From Cerioporus squamosus (lineage: Eukaryota > Basidiomycota > Agaricomycetes > Polyporales > Polyporaceae): a stretch of 64,000 bases of DNA. Location of the stretch: positions 1 to 64,000 of the forward strand of contig JABYQS010000155.1 in the NCBI GenBank assembly GCA_022592435.1, given 5' to 3'. Position 1 is the stretch's first letter. The number at the start of each line of letters is the position of its first letter. Below the pieces are notes generated by a model. The model ran no database searches and had not been told where the DNA came from. It worked only from the letters and a program-made list of their open reading frames with translations. The position numbers and the translations under genes are program-made. This document shows, piece after piece, positions 34,461 through 45,643 of this stretch.

Positions 34461-35764
34461 GCGCGGCTTTAAGTTTCAAGTTACTTACTCTCTTCAACAT
34501 TTTCTTCAAGGCGAAGCTTGAAGCTCGAAGCTTGACCGCCACCATGATGGCCATAAGTACAGTCAAACCCTGGGCCTTCTTTCTCCTCTTCGTCCGAGAT
34601 GCTATCTGTCATCCACAGACATTCAAGACCGAGCTTCTCCTGCATCTGACGCACGGCCAGATCCTCCCCTCGGACCCTCCCCCATTCGAGATCCGAAAGC
34701 GCGTCATGCAAAGCCTGGCGAACAGACTCCGCTAGTAGTAGTAGACCATTTCAAGTTTCGACGGTGGCCTTCGCGCGCCCTCGGAGTGATTGCACCCGAC
34801 TTAGAGCCGCGTGTACTTAGAACGGGCCCCGGGCCTGTGGACCACATGCAGCGCATGCAGACTGCGTTCCTTCAAGTTGGCAAGACCGACGCGTCTATGC
34901 GATGGCGGTGTGTTTCCTAGTGATCATCCGGTAATTGACATTCACTTTTGACAGTGACTTTGTCCTCCGTTGTGTGGCGGAGTGCTGCCGCCTGCGGCCG
35001 ACCTGCGACACCACCTCGAGTCCCCTGGATGCCGAGGATGTCCGTCGCGAATGTAAGAGGGGTAGTTCCTCATAGAAAATATCGCAATCAGAGGGCCTCA
35101 TGTTCCCGGTGGCAGCGTAGGTGAGCTTCTATGGTCAACCTAAGCTCCTCACTAGCTCATGTGCGTATAATCAGGGTTCTCAGCCCCGCCGAGTCAGACA
35201 TCAGGTACTCAAAAGCGGCAAAACAACCCTTTGTATACTGGACCACCGGCCCCGTTGATATATTCTCCAGGCATACATTCAAACCACTGACGCAGGCGTT
35301 CCACGTCTGTGATCTGCGCGTCGCCTTAGCGCATCAAGATGCGGCGCACGCCACGCCGAGCACTGTCGGGTGCGCCATTTCATGTGTTGTGCACCGTCTG
35401 AAATTGAAACCAAGGTTACACTATAACATTAGCCCCTATCAGCACCCGCTTCTCGGTACTCGTGGATGCCTGCACATGGACGAGCGCCGCTCGAGCCTTG
35501 ATGACGGGATGATAGAGCGCGACGAGGCATAACAACACGACGTGGATGCGTTACGAGGCGCAAAACGATGTCAAGTGTCCGACACTACCATCCGCGAGCA
35601 TCATGCAGTTCAACAGGCTTAGCTCCACGGTATCGCCTATCGCGCAACTGCCAACCACACAACAAACCACCATGGCAGTGGTGCACACGACGAACGACGG
35701 CCATGCCGGGGCACACTGATCAGCATGGCCCCGTCGTCGGGTCGTAGGTTCATCCGAGCCTCGG
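34461..35764. other. Intergenic, nothing recognised
   Basis: About 1.3 kb between the divergent reductase and secreted-protein genes. A short CTAG(TAG)n run lies near 34732-34744. Open frames here (up to 133 codons) lack family resemblance or typical composition, and I do not call them. Confidence 0.45.
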
Positions 35765-35770
35765 TATATA
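35765..35770 (+). promoter_or_regulatory. TATA box of the secreted-protein gene
   Basis: TATATA lies about 102 bases upstream of the ATG at 35872, in a CCTCGGTATATAACTTGG context. Confidence 0.55.
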
Positions 35771-35871
35771 ACTTGGAGGTGGTGCGGAGAGTGACGATCA
35801 GTGCCCTTCGTTTGCTCGTTCGACGCCCCGACTTGCCCATTCGCTCCATCTTCAAGGGACAGTCCACAAAG

Positions 35872-36721
35872 ATGTTCGTCGGCACGTTCTTCGCGCTTTC
35901 TCTCCTGAACTCTGCTCTCGTCACCGGCCATGCATTGCCCCGCGGCGGCTCCGCAGCCCGTGACGACGGACCTGCAAACGGGGATCTACTTGCTTCGTGC
36001 CCCGGCGGACCCGGCTCCCCCAACGTCGAGAACGCGGACAAGTGTACCTTGATCAACATCGTCGACAACCCGGACGTCCGCCTCTGGACTATCCTCGGCG
36101 ACCCCCAGCTGAAGTGCGTATCCGACATATCCCGTTACTTCCCGAGCGTGTTGCTGACGCCATGCACCACCGAACAGCTGCGGCGGCGCCACTGAGGATA
36201 TCATGGTCACCATCGGCGGAGAGACGACAGTCACGCAGACGACGACTGTCAACGCAGACTTGGGCATCGACCTAGAGGGCATCAGCGTCGGCGGCGGCGT
36301 GTCGGACTCGGAGTCGACGAGCGCGACGGAGTCCAAGTCGATCCAGTACTCAATCCCGCCCCTGCGTCAGGCCGTGTACGTCGCCGGGGTCGCGTACACG
36401 TCCGAGACGGGCAACGTCCAGGTCAACTACGGGTCGACGGTGGACGGCCACTACATCGTCAGTGCCTTTCCCGTCTTTCGTGTCCCGAGTCTCCGTGGTC
36501 GCAGCACTCACGTCTTCGGTGCCGCTTTGATTGTGCAGTGGTACACGGGCACCACCATCACGAAGCTCACGCCCAAGGGCAACGATGTCGAGTTCGACGT
36601 GCATGAGAGCGCCTGCGGTGAGTTTGATGGATGTGTTAGGATCGCAGTGGCGTGCCCCAGACTGACGCGGACCTGCTCAGGTACCGACCCGCGCGACCTC
36701 AGCGGCTTCAACGGCAACTGA
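35872..36721 (+). CDS. Small secreted protein of unknown function
   Basis: Four exons (35872-36113, 36178-36457, 36539-36617, 36681-36721) join in frame to give 213 residues. The N terminus MFVGTFFALSLLNSALVTGH is a clear signal peptide, followed by ALPRGGSAARDDGP. The mature part has DKCTLINIVDNPDVRLWTIL, QLNCGGATEDIMVTIGGETT, a Ser/Glu-rich ESTSATESKS and a Tyr/Val-rich segment (PLRQAVYVAGVAYTSETGNV). It then has WYTGTTITKLTPKGNDVEFD, ending SACGTDPRDLSGFNGN. A few cysteines could form disulfides. The alternation of Thr, Val and Gly suggests a beta-rich fold. I do not recognise the family; an extracellular or cell-surface role is inferred from the signal peptide only. It lies between two duplicated reductase genes. 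Confidence 0.75.
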
Positions 36722-37346
36722 ATGTTCAGTGTTTCAACATGTGTCTGCCTAAGGAAAGGATCACGCGGTCGCGTTGCTGTTATGGGATAGGCCTTCCATC
36801 AAGACGAAACGGGAACGAGTAGACAGCAGACGCGCCTCGAGAGCAGGAGGAGATGCGCGAAGGTTCTAGGAAAGGTTATAGGCCATAGCTTCTTTGTCTC
36901 AGTCTGTTTGCACGGTCCGTTCGGCTGGTACTCGTATTCAAGAAACGCTCTCAGCGACTGCGAACTGTAATCTCTCTCTTGTCCACCTTCTCCCCTTGCT
37001 CGCGTATGGACCACTCGCCCCTGAACGAATCGCGCTGTCATGGCCGGCAGCAATGCGAGGGCAGATTTGCACTTCTCGCGCGACCGATGAGTAGGCAGCA
37101 CCAGCATATTTCACGGCTCATTCGGATGACATTGGCATGTGCACGGCGACCGAGGTCCAAGAGCGTGTCCGAACCAGCTATTATACGAGTACAAATCCGT
37201 CGTAGACTTCCAAAGGTTTCCGTGAATTCTGATAGTGTGTTCCTGAAGGCCATGAAGAGTAGCTGGCTTCTGTAGCGACGTACCGTATGCGTATGATGTG
37301 TTTGACCAAGACATCCAGGCTGATACTTCCTTCCCACTGGGCCGAG
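36722..37346. other. Intergenic between convergent secreted-protein and reductase copy 2 genes
   Basis: About 625 bases. The segment near 37270-37300 matches the flank of the TIR element beside reductase copy 1 and so marks the uninserted version of that site. Nothing else was recognised. Confidence 0.5.
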
Positions 37347-39009
37347 TCACGGCCAAGCACCGGCACCGTCCTTGTACCTGCGCAAGGCCTGGTTCTGAAC
37401 GACGAGCAGCAGCGCATAAAGCGTCTCCATCCTCTGTACCGCACCGCACAAATCCCATACTTATCGTGTCAGCATCATATATCGAACGACTGACAGAGTC
37501 AGGCGATTATCACACTCACCGGCATGGCCACCCCCGCTCTCCGCCCCATTCTCACAACCTCCCCAACGACATGCTCGACCTCCATCGGCCGCCCGGCCTG
37601 CACGTCAACCAGCATGCTCGGCAGATGCTTGCTGTCCGGACGCGCGTGAATCCGCGCCGTGTTCAAGAGCATCTTGTACGTGGCGTCGGGATCGAAGCCT
37701 GCCACAGGGTCCCCTGGATTTTGTGGTGGCGCAAATAGGGCCTGGCCAAGTGCCGAAAGCTCTTGCAAAGTGTCGTACAGGAACGGGATCGTGTACTGCC
37801 CGAGCGCAGGCGAGGCACACGGGACATCCGCCGTCCGCTTCTCGCTCTCGGTAGCCGGATCGGACCGTCCCCCGGACTCCTCCCGACTTTGAGACTCAAC
37901 AGCAGAGCCGTCCTTGCCCTCGTAACCAGGCTCGCACTCTGGTGGTCTGAAGAACGCCCTCAGTGACTCCTGCGCAAGCGTCGCAGACGCGCCTAGCGCG
38001 GCGTTCCACATGTTCTTCGCGAACTTGACGCGCTGGATGTCAGGTACGATTGTCACCTGGCTCCCACCTTCCCGTAACATAAACGCGAGCCCGTCGAGGA
38101 GCGCATCCTCGGCGGGAGTGTTCTCGTTCGCAGTGAAGTTCGGGGGGCGGTACAATCCCATCGAGACGCGGTCCTGTGAGCGCGCCGTGGGTCAGTACGA
38201 GCATCAACGGAAGAAGCCCGAGGGAAACTTGAAGAACGGACTGACAAGGTCGTTGTGCTCGACCGGGTTGTGCTCGACCACGTTATTCTCGACGAGGTTC
38301 GCTCCAATCCACACCGCCGTGCTCACGATGCGCGGCTCCGCTTCGGGGTTCAGCTTCTTGAGCGCGTCATACAGATCCGTCTCGACATTCAAGCCGTTCT
38401 GCATGAGCACATATGTTGGCTGCGGGTGCTCGTTCGCATATGGGACGGAGAGTAGGGGCGCCAGTAGGTCGGACGTGCGCTGGAGCTCGGGGATGGCCTT
38501 GGTAACGATAAATACATAGGCGTACGGCCGATCGAGTGCGTCTTCGAGTGTTTGCAACACTGTGAGAGTGATCAGTCCGCTGGTACTGCAATAGCACTAC
38601 AGGCAATCGAAAGGGACTGCGGCGTACAGCGGTCAGGTCTCCATCCATGGATGTTCCCGTACCTGGCGCTGCGAATGTCTATTCCGTGGGCTATATGGCG
38701 GGAAGAGAACGGACTTTGAGTCAATATCGGGATAAGAAGGATCCTGCCCGTGACACTCACCGTCTGCAACTGCGTAGTTACTGCGCGCAACTACAGTCAT
38801 ACGTGCATGACCGCCTCTCTTCAAGATCAACGAGTCTGGTCATGGCGACGGTGGTTATTGGCGTGGTGGTCCGGAGCCGGGAGGAATGGTTTCGCGCGCG
38901 TCAGCCTTTTCTCTCTCGCTGCCTGGCTCAAAGTACATGACTCACATATAGCACCGACAGCACCATATCCGATCAGCAAAACGTCCTGGAGATGGGACTC
39001 GGAGGTCAT
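37347..39009 (-). CDS. 2-dehydropantoate 2-reductase, copy 2 (tandem paralogue)
   Basis: The exon structure and sequence match the gene at 32700-34376. The start is MTSESHLQDVLLIGYGAVGA at 39009; an in-frame ATG at 39024 is an alternative. The following blocks are ILKRGGHARMTVVARSNYAV, ALDRPYAYVFIVTKAIPELQ, TYVLMQNGLNVETDLYDALK, PRIVSTAVWIGANLVENNVV, VPDIQRVKFAKNMWNAALGA, TARIHARPDSKHLPSMLVDV and METLYALLLVVQNQALRR. It stops at 37347 with the ending KDGAGAWP, unlike copy 1. In the last 45 residues before the final exon the two copies are almost identical, while the acidic insertion has diverged. Both frames are intact. The duplication includes the promoter GATA pair and the 3' flank. Confidence 0.87.
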
Positions 39010-39085
39010 GGAGTTCGTGAACATTGACAACGTGGACTCCGACTTGGAGAGCGCCCGAGGTTGACACGATCTAAGCGCGCCATGC

Positions 39086-39095
39086 TTATCTTATC
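39086..39095 (-). promoter_or_regulatory. Paired GATA sites upstream of reductase copy 2
   Basis: TTATCTTATC recurs at a similar distance upstream of the start (39009) as in copy 1. The bases just downstream of it toward the gene (GCCCGAGGTTG near 39053-39063) are also shared. Confidence 0.4.
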
Positions 39096-39240
39096 GCATT
39101 CCCACTTCAACCTGACCACGATGTCCGAGTCCGAGTCAACCCTTATATCTTCCACTTCGTTCGTCTGCGGAGAGTGACTTGTCGGGACCTCCGGTGGCTA
39201 CTTGTTGATTGGCGAAGCCATCAATATCCGTGTCTTGTCG

Positions 39241-41097
39241 ATGCGATTCTCTACTATCTCGTGGTTCCTAGCTACGATCATGTCTACGCTCCCTCTGGTT
39301 TTGAACGCCATCGCGGAGGACCAAGCGGCGATTGAGCTCCCCGTACAGAGTGCACCCGCTTCTCTGCCAGTCTCGAATCCTACCAAGTCGTTCTGGGTCG
39401 ACACTCCCGGAGCAAACCCACTCGCGAAGGAGGGTAGCACCGGCACGCTCACGCATGACGCGGACATTTGCATCGTCGGCTCGGGAATCACCGGGGTCTC
39501 TGCTGCGTACCATCTGTCGAGCCTACTTGCGGCAGAGGGCCTGGATGGTGGCAAGGACTTGAAGGTTACCATTCTTGAGGCGAGAGACTTCTGTGAGCAG
39601 TCTTTCCGTCGGTAAGTTGTGCCGTGAACTGACATCATCTGCGTGCAGGTTCAGGCGCCACGGGTATAATCATCGCAACAATCAACTGGTCACAGTATCA
39701 CTGATTGAACTCGCAGGTAGGAACGGAGGGCACCTCACGCCCGCATTCTTTCAGGGAGTTGTCGGCTACTCCGCGCTCTATGGGACTGAGGAAGCCGTCC
39801 GGGCGATCGCTCTCGAGCAGCACACGGCCTCATCCATCGTGAAGCTCATCAAGGATACTGGCGCAGAGGGCGCAGTCGATCTTGTTGAAGGCGGACATAC
39901 GACCCTGCTCTTCACAGAGCCTGAGATCGATGTGGCAAAGGCCGACTACGCTGCTGCGAAGGCTGCGGGTATCAACGTCGAGGACGTCAAGTTCCTGAGC
40001 AAGGAGGAAGTGAACAAGGTAGGCGTGACCTCTACCTTGACTTGATCTACACTAATTTTGTTACGCATCCGCAGACCTACGGGGCTGAACACCCCGGTAT
40101 CCACGCCCCGGGGCACAATCTCTGGCCACCCAAGCTCGTCACGCACCTCTACAACCTCACGAAGCAGACCCTCGGCCCGAATCTTACTCTGCACACCAGC
40201 ACGCCCGTCACCGTGATTGCTCCCATACCTGCCACCTCCGACACCTCGTCGCGACGTTGGAACCTGACGACCCCGCGCGGATCTATCGCCTGCTCATACG
40301 TCCTGCACGCTACCAATGCCTACGCATCGCACCTCCTCCCGCACATGCACGGCCCCTCAGGCATCATCCCCACTCGTGGTCAGATCATCGCACTCCGCGC
40401 CGCCGCTCCCCTCTCCAACATCACGAAGTCGAGCTGGGACGGGAACGACGGCTTCGAGTACTGGTTCCCTCGTCCATTGACTGGCGACGAGACAGAACCC
40501 CTGGTCATCCTTGGCGGAGGCCGCGAGTCGACGAGGCCGAAGTTTGAGCTGTACACGGTCGACGACGCAAGCGTGAACCCTGTGGTTGGGGACACGCTGA
40601 GAAAGTTCTTGCCTGCGGCGTTCCCGGGCAAGTATGAGCCTGGGCGGGAGCCGGAGATGGAATGGGTGAGCCTGCCTCGCATCTACGCAGATATCGAGAC
40701 GACTGACCGACGTTTTGTAGACCGGCATCATGGGCTACACGAAGACGCACGACCCATTTGTGAGTCTTGCTTTTGCCTGTGGTTTTGCAGCACGCACTCA
40801 CAGCGTCATCGGAATGCAGGTCGGCCCCGTACTCGACGCGACCCAACCTGACGCGTACAAGGGCCAGTTCATCGCAGCCGGATACACCGGGCACGGCATG
40901 CCCCGCGCGTACGGATGGTGAGTCCGACTTCTTCTGCGCATATTCGCGAGTCATTTGCCTCGCCTTAGACTGACCGCAACGCTTCCAGCGCCGAGGCTGT
41001 TGCAGCCATGATCTTCGCAGACATCACAGGAAAGGAGTTCGCGGTACCAGACTGGCTCCCGCGACACTACTTGACAAAGAACCGCCTGATTGAGTAG
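39241..41097 (+). CDS. Secreted FAD-dependent oxidoreductase (DAO superfamily)
   Basis: The protein starts MRFSTISWFLATIMSTLPLV, a signal-peptide-like segment. The dinucleotide-binding fold is ADICIVGSGITGVSAAYHLS (GxGxxG) near 39462-39520. SGATGRNGGHLTP follows, the flavin-contact motif of DAO-type oxidases, then GIHAPGHNLWPPKLVTHLYN, SYVLHATNAYASHLLPHM, IIPTRGQIIALRAAAPLSN, GFEYWFPRPLTGDETEPLVI and LGGGRESTRP. It ends TGIMGYTKTHDPFVGPVLDA, GQFIAAGYTGHGMPRAYGCA and the stop at 41095-41097. Exons are 39241-39592, 39649-39663 (15 bases), 39717-40018, 40075-40665, 40721-40759, 40820-40918 and 40989-41097. No frame break was seen. Substrate (an amine or amino acid) is not inferable from the sequence. 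Confidence 0.87.
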
Positions 41098-41238
41098 CTG
41101 CGTCGTAGAAGCTCCAGTCAAAGCGTGTCATATTCAGTACACCAATGCTGCGGATTCGCGCGCACATGGAGTGGTATGCCTCCGAGACCGGAAACGTAAA
41201 GAACAGCAATGAAGGGCAAATGCAGCCCCTGGTACATA

Positions 41239-43025
41239 TCAGTAGTTCTCATCATGAAACCGGAAGTAGGATTTGTTCTGTAGCCTCTCGTCGCTCACAG
41301 CTGCATGGCACTCCGCTTCGCCCATGTCCTTCCAAGCACCGTCCTCTTCCCGTATATTTCCTTTAATCCCAAGCCCGTCAAACTCCCCCAAGACGCATCG
41401 CAAGGACGGAATCAAGGCGGTCATCACATTCACCGCCCGCATATCAGACTTATACGCTTCTGCTGCGCGTGGCCGGCCCCATACTGTAAATCAGGGTCCG
41501 ATGTCCCGACCGTAGAGTCGATACAGAAGCGTATGGTATGACACTCCACCGCCTTGCAAGCAACGTCCCAACGTATCCTGCACGTACATATCCGAGCGTT
41601 CTCAGCAAGACCTCGATCGTATGGTATGAACGGCTCACCATGATATCATAAAGCCCCATCTTCACGAGCATACGGTCTTCCATCCACAGGATCAGATGCG
41701 TGACGATGCGGGTCATCCCAAGGGGTCCAGGATACATACGTGGGGCCGAGTTAAATTTGAGGTCCCAACCATATGTGTACTCAAAGCAGCGCGGCTTCAC
41801 ATCGTCCCAGGACTGTTGGAAAGGTTTCAAGGTCCTTCCCAGTGGCGCGGAACACTCGCAGACGATCTACCGGACACGTCAGGCCTAGAGCATACGCCGT
41901 AGTCACTGTGTCGATGCTCAGGTGCTCGAGCACGGGCAACGAGCCATGTGCGAGCTGCCAGGCCCTGTTCCTCCTCCGCAGCAGGTCAACCTCAGGTGTA
42001 ACAATGGACCCCCTTGCCAAGTTAAGGTCCTCTGCAATTCCGCGTCGAGGTACGCGCTTGAAAGGGACAGCTCTCGAATGGCGGGGAAGAGGGTGACAAG
42101 TGTGTGGACGCCCTCGGCTAGGTGATAGTTCTGAGGTGAAGGCGGCGCACTGTAGGGAAATGACCAGATTGTGCACAAAGTCGGACCCGTTGCAAGGCGA
42201 GATTTTCGAGTTTCGCGGAGGGAATCCGCAACATGGGACACGGGTCGGCGGCAGGGGAGTCGACGGCATCCGGCATCGACATGCTCAAGTGCACCGTAGT
42301 GAGTGGAGCCGTAACGTCGGAGAGGATGTCGCCGTGCGTGCCTTGTTCAACGTCATTCAATGTGATGCACGTGAGTCGAGCCATGTTTGCGAGGACGGCG
42401 CGGAGATGGACAGAATCGAATGCTTCGACATTGTCTAGTGCGAGAGAAGTGATGTTCGACGCATCGCGAAAGATCTCTGACGCAAGGTGTACCCCCTCAC
42501 TTTGCGAGATATCGGGTTCTTTGAGAAACAGCAGGTGCCCAGATGGGGAGAACTCCCACTGCTGCTTGCAGTCCTTCCGACGCGTCGAGTATTCGAACCT
42601 ATGCAACAAGCGCACGCGGGATGACTCCGAGCCTCCGTCAAGGTGCAGGGACTGGTGGAAACCCCGCAAACGCATGAGGCCAATGGGTCCAGCACCATTG
42701 ATGAGCTCCGGCAGTAGTGAGTCGTAGAGACTTTTCGATGTTCTCAAGAGACGCGACAGGTCCGCGCGATCCAGGGAGGGGTGATGTGCAGAAGTACGTC
42801 TATGGGCAGCTTGTACAGGGAAGGAGTCTTGTCTGGATCGCTATCATCGCATACGGCAAATATTCTCAGCATGATCAGAGATATAGACGAAACCGTGAGG
42901 CACTCACCGCTTGTGCTGACCACTGCCAATGGTTGGGACGTATGATCTATGATCCATGGCGATCGGGAAACTCCTGACGGACTAGCAAACAGACCATCTA
43001 ATTCGCAGTGCACTGCTTCGTACAA
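41239..43025 (-). pseudogene. F-box/LRR-like family member A, several frame breaks
   Basis: The minus strand carries KLPIDVLLHITP, an F-box-like start. The next part, SLDRADLSRLLRTSKSLYDS, is one base out of frame. It continues LLPELINGAGPIGLMRLRGF, SEIFRDASNITSLALDNVEA and LTCITLNDVEQGTHGDILSD. After TVRRLHLRT another frame gives LAEGVHTLVTLFPAIRELSL, and a third frame gives EVDLLRRRNRAWQLAHGSLP. The C-terminal part is TRIVTHLILWMEDRMLVKMG and ALIPSLRCVLGEFDGLGIKG, with the stop at 41239. Three changes of frame without plausible introns suggest a pseudogene. No ATG was found in frame near the F-box. Homologous to 43368-43888 and 48867-50451. Confidence 0.55.
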
Positions 43026-43109
43026 AGTGGTCTTGATCCAGTAATCGGAGACAGTTCTGAATCAGGTTGCTTGTGGATGGAGGTGTGGTTTGAGAGTGAG
43101 TGGCGCAAG

Positions 43110-43888
43110 CGCCTGCTTCTGCTTTCTGAGCGGCATCTCATCGTCGATTCGTCGACTACTTACTAGCACTCCTCATCCTCCTTCACCACCACCGCCACCA
43201 CGCTAGAGCGACACAACGCCGGACAGACCTGAGAATAATACAGAAAGGTCATTGACGCACGTTCAAGATTCGTCTGTACATATGTTCGCGTCCGAATGCA
43301 GACGACTGCCATTGCGCGACGCTACTCAGCTGATCCAATTAAATGACTACAGCAGATGAGCATGATGTCAATACTTTTCGTTCAGCCTCTCTTGTCTCAT
43401 AACCTCGCAACACTCCGCATCATCTAGGTCCTTACCCGTCATTCCGTCCTCCAGAACCATCCTACCCTTCACACCGTGCGCGGTGAAGCCTACCAACTCG
43501 CACCACAACGACGGAACGAGCCTACATATCGGCTTCACGGCCGCAGGCACTCTGGATTTGTGCTCTTCTGCCGCACGTTCCGGCACCCGAGGGTGTCTAC
43601 CCCGCAAAAGAAGGCTCGCCGATGACTCCCCGGCGGTGGAATTGACTTGAAGGCGCAAATGCGTCACTGCGCCCCGCTGCAAATGGCGCCCCAGCTCCCG
43701 TCTGCATGTTCATCGGTCAGTTGCGTCTTGACAGAGTGTAGGCTCACCATGATCTCCTCCAGCGTCGAGATCGCAAGCACGTCGTCGTCGATCGATACCA
43801 CTAGATGCGTTACGATCCGCGTCCTTCGAAGTTGGCGATAGACTTGAGAAATCGCGGCACCGTCTCGTGGAACGAGTTCGGACCGCCA
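43110..43888. repeat. Inverted-duplication arm 1 (pairs with 49929-50720)
   Basis: The fragment of family member B plus about 260 bases of 3' flank, for example ACTTACTAGCACT near 43160 and GTCATTGACG near 43247, matches the reverse complement of the 3' part and flank of member C. Confidence 0.7.
43368..43888 (-). pseudogene. F-box/LRR-like family member B, 3' fragment only
   Basis: The fragment encodes GPNSFHETVPRFLKS, then in another frame RTRIVTHLVVSIDDDVLAIS and TLEEIMVSLHSVKTQLTDEH. After another frame change come GAVTHLRLQVNSTAGESSAS, ERAAEEHKSRVPAAVKPICR and LDDAECCEVMRQERLNEKY, ending at 43368. All of this matches the 3' end of member C. Similarity stops abruptly at 43888, with no F-box or LRR part upstream. 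Confidence 0.65.
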
Positions 43889-44094
43889 GCACAATTGCAA
43901 CCTCGAGAAGCAAATCTGACATGGACTACAACCGGCGCCGATTCCGAAAAGTTGTTCCTAGATACTATGCAGATGTTCTCTGAGCGACTAGCACCAGAAA
44001 AGGAGCAGTGATCTAACCCAGTTGACGGGCTTGTGTTTGCAGCACTCGAGCTCAGGGGCTGAATCGCGGTCATGGTATACTGATTGCATTCGTG

Positions 44095-45413
44095 TCACGA
44101 GCAGAAGAGGACTACGGCCTCGAAGGTCGTGAATGTAACCATATTTACCGGTATTGCGCTGCAACAGAGCGGCTCGCATCAGCATCCACACCGCGATCTC
44201 ACCGCCACTCGGACGGGGATGCACATACCGAATCAGTGTCGGCGCAAGTCCGCGGAAGAACACACCGAGGCCCTCTGCGCGATACGACGCGACGATGGTC
44301 GACCACGTCGAGCGATACGGGTTGCCCGGTAGACCCGGGGGCGTGCTCTGCACGCGGGTCTTCACGACGTCGAACGGGAACGTGACAACCCAGCCTGCGA
44401 TCCCGGCCATGCCGCCCGCGACGAGCATCGCCGGCCACGAGTGCGTCGCGAGCGTCGACGCGACCTCCTTTGCGGGCGAGTCCGCCGTGTCGTGCGTCGG
44501 GGGCTCGTGCGGGCGCGGCCAGAGGCGGAGGGTGGCTTCGTAGGCGGCGAAGTACGCGCCGTAGCCGGTGTCGCGCAGGGCGGTCGCGGTGATGCCGCGG
44601 TAGAAGCCGCGCAGGCCGTGGGTGCGCCAGAGGTGGAGAATGACGTCGCGGTCGCGGAGGGGTGGTACAGATGCGGACCCGGTAGTTCGGACGAGGGATT
44701 GTTGGTGAATCTTGATGAGCTCGGCGGGGGTGGTTATTAGTCTGCAGTTGCCGGAGGTCAGTGAGGTCGTGCAGTACGTGAAGAACGAGGGGGAGAGACG
44801 TACGAGGATATGATACCTGTTCCAGCGCCTGCAAGGTTAACTTGTGTGAGTGTAGGGGTAGCGCTAGCATCGTCCAGTTGTGCATGCAACAGAGAACGAT
44901 AGGAAGAGAAGACAAGTCCGTTCAAAGGCGGGGCGCCAGCCTGAGTATGCGGCGGGAGCGTAGCGCGGCAGTCAGTCAACTGAGTCGGGGTGCGCCGCGT
45001 TCTCGGACGTACCAAGGGCGCAGTGATGCCACGGTAGAGACCTCTTATACGTTCCTCGCGCACAATGGTGAAGAACGCATGGGTCGCAGAGCGGTACCTG
45101 GATGCTGTCTGTGGGTTCTGAAAGCGCACCTTGACTGCGTCCGAGTCGTAGGTTAGACCGAAGTACCGCATGCTGACCGTGCCAAGGTGCTCACCGGTGT
45201 CAAACGGATACCCGACGACTACCGCTGCCATCCCTGCGCAGTCGTGCGTGAGAGTAGTCCTGGCGTTCCGGGAGGTTTGACATACCCGCCATGGTTCCAG
45301 CGAAGAAATCGAGAGCGGGGCTGATTTCTGGAGAACGGGAGTTCAGTACGACCTCACAGACGGCCAATTTCGCGCGACATACCAGTCCCCCTTGTCTGCT
45401 TGGATTCTGACAT
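44095..45413 (-). CDS. Mitochondrial carrier family (SLC25) protein
   Basis: An inner-membrane metabolite carrier with three repeats. It starts MSESKQTRGT, then after an intron EISPALDFFAGTMAG. The first repeat has MAAVVVGYPFDT joined by an intron to VKVRFQNPQTASRYRSATHA and FFTIVREERIRGLYRGITAP. The second has PLNGLVFSSYRSLL, NLAGAGTGIISS and, after an intron, a PAELIKIHQQSL-type motif then DVILHLWRTHGLRGFYRGIT. The third has MLVAGGMAGIAGWVVTFPFD then VVKTRVQSTPPGLPG and GLGVFFRGLAPTLIR. The last exon reads AIPVNMVTFTTFEAVVLFCS, with the stop at 44095-44097. All three Px[DE]xx[KR] motifs are present. VRFQNP and the overall pattern resemble the carnitine/ornithine/Ymc branch, but the substrate is uncertain. 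It is divergent from ABP1. Confidence 0.85.
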
Positions 45414-45643
45414 TATTCTGTGGCTTCTGGAGGACTATGGAGGTGGAAAGAAAGGTGCAAGTTCCGAACCGATGTGGTAGGCGATGGTGGTCATGTTCAA
45501 GTTGTGCAAGCGCCGAACCTACATCATCGCCTCGAGCAAATCCGACCAAGTCCCGCAGCTCTTGTCTTCCGACCACCACGTCCTTCCTTGTCTCCCAACT
45601 ACAGCGCCGACATTAGCTCTGACCATAACTCGCGACGAGTGCT
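45414..45643. promoter_or_regulatory. Divergent promoter of the mitochondrial carrier and ABP1
   Basis: Only 230 bases separate the carrier start (minus, 45413) and the ABP1 start (plus, 45644), so the two promoters are shared or overlap. No TATA box is obvious. Confidence 0.45.

Noticed and set aside
44199..44915. 238-codon minus-strand frame in the carrier gene
   Set aside because: It is an alternative frame across carrier exons and introns; the SLC25 motifs are in the other frame.
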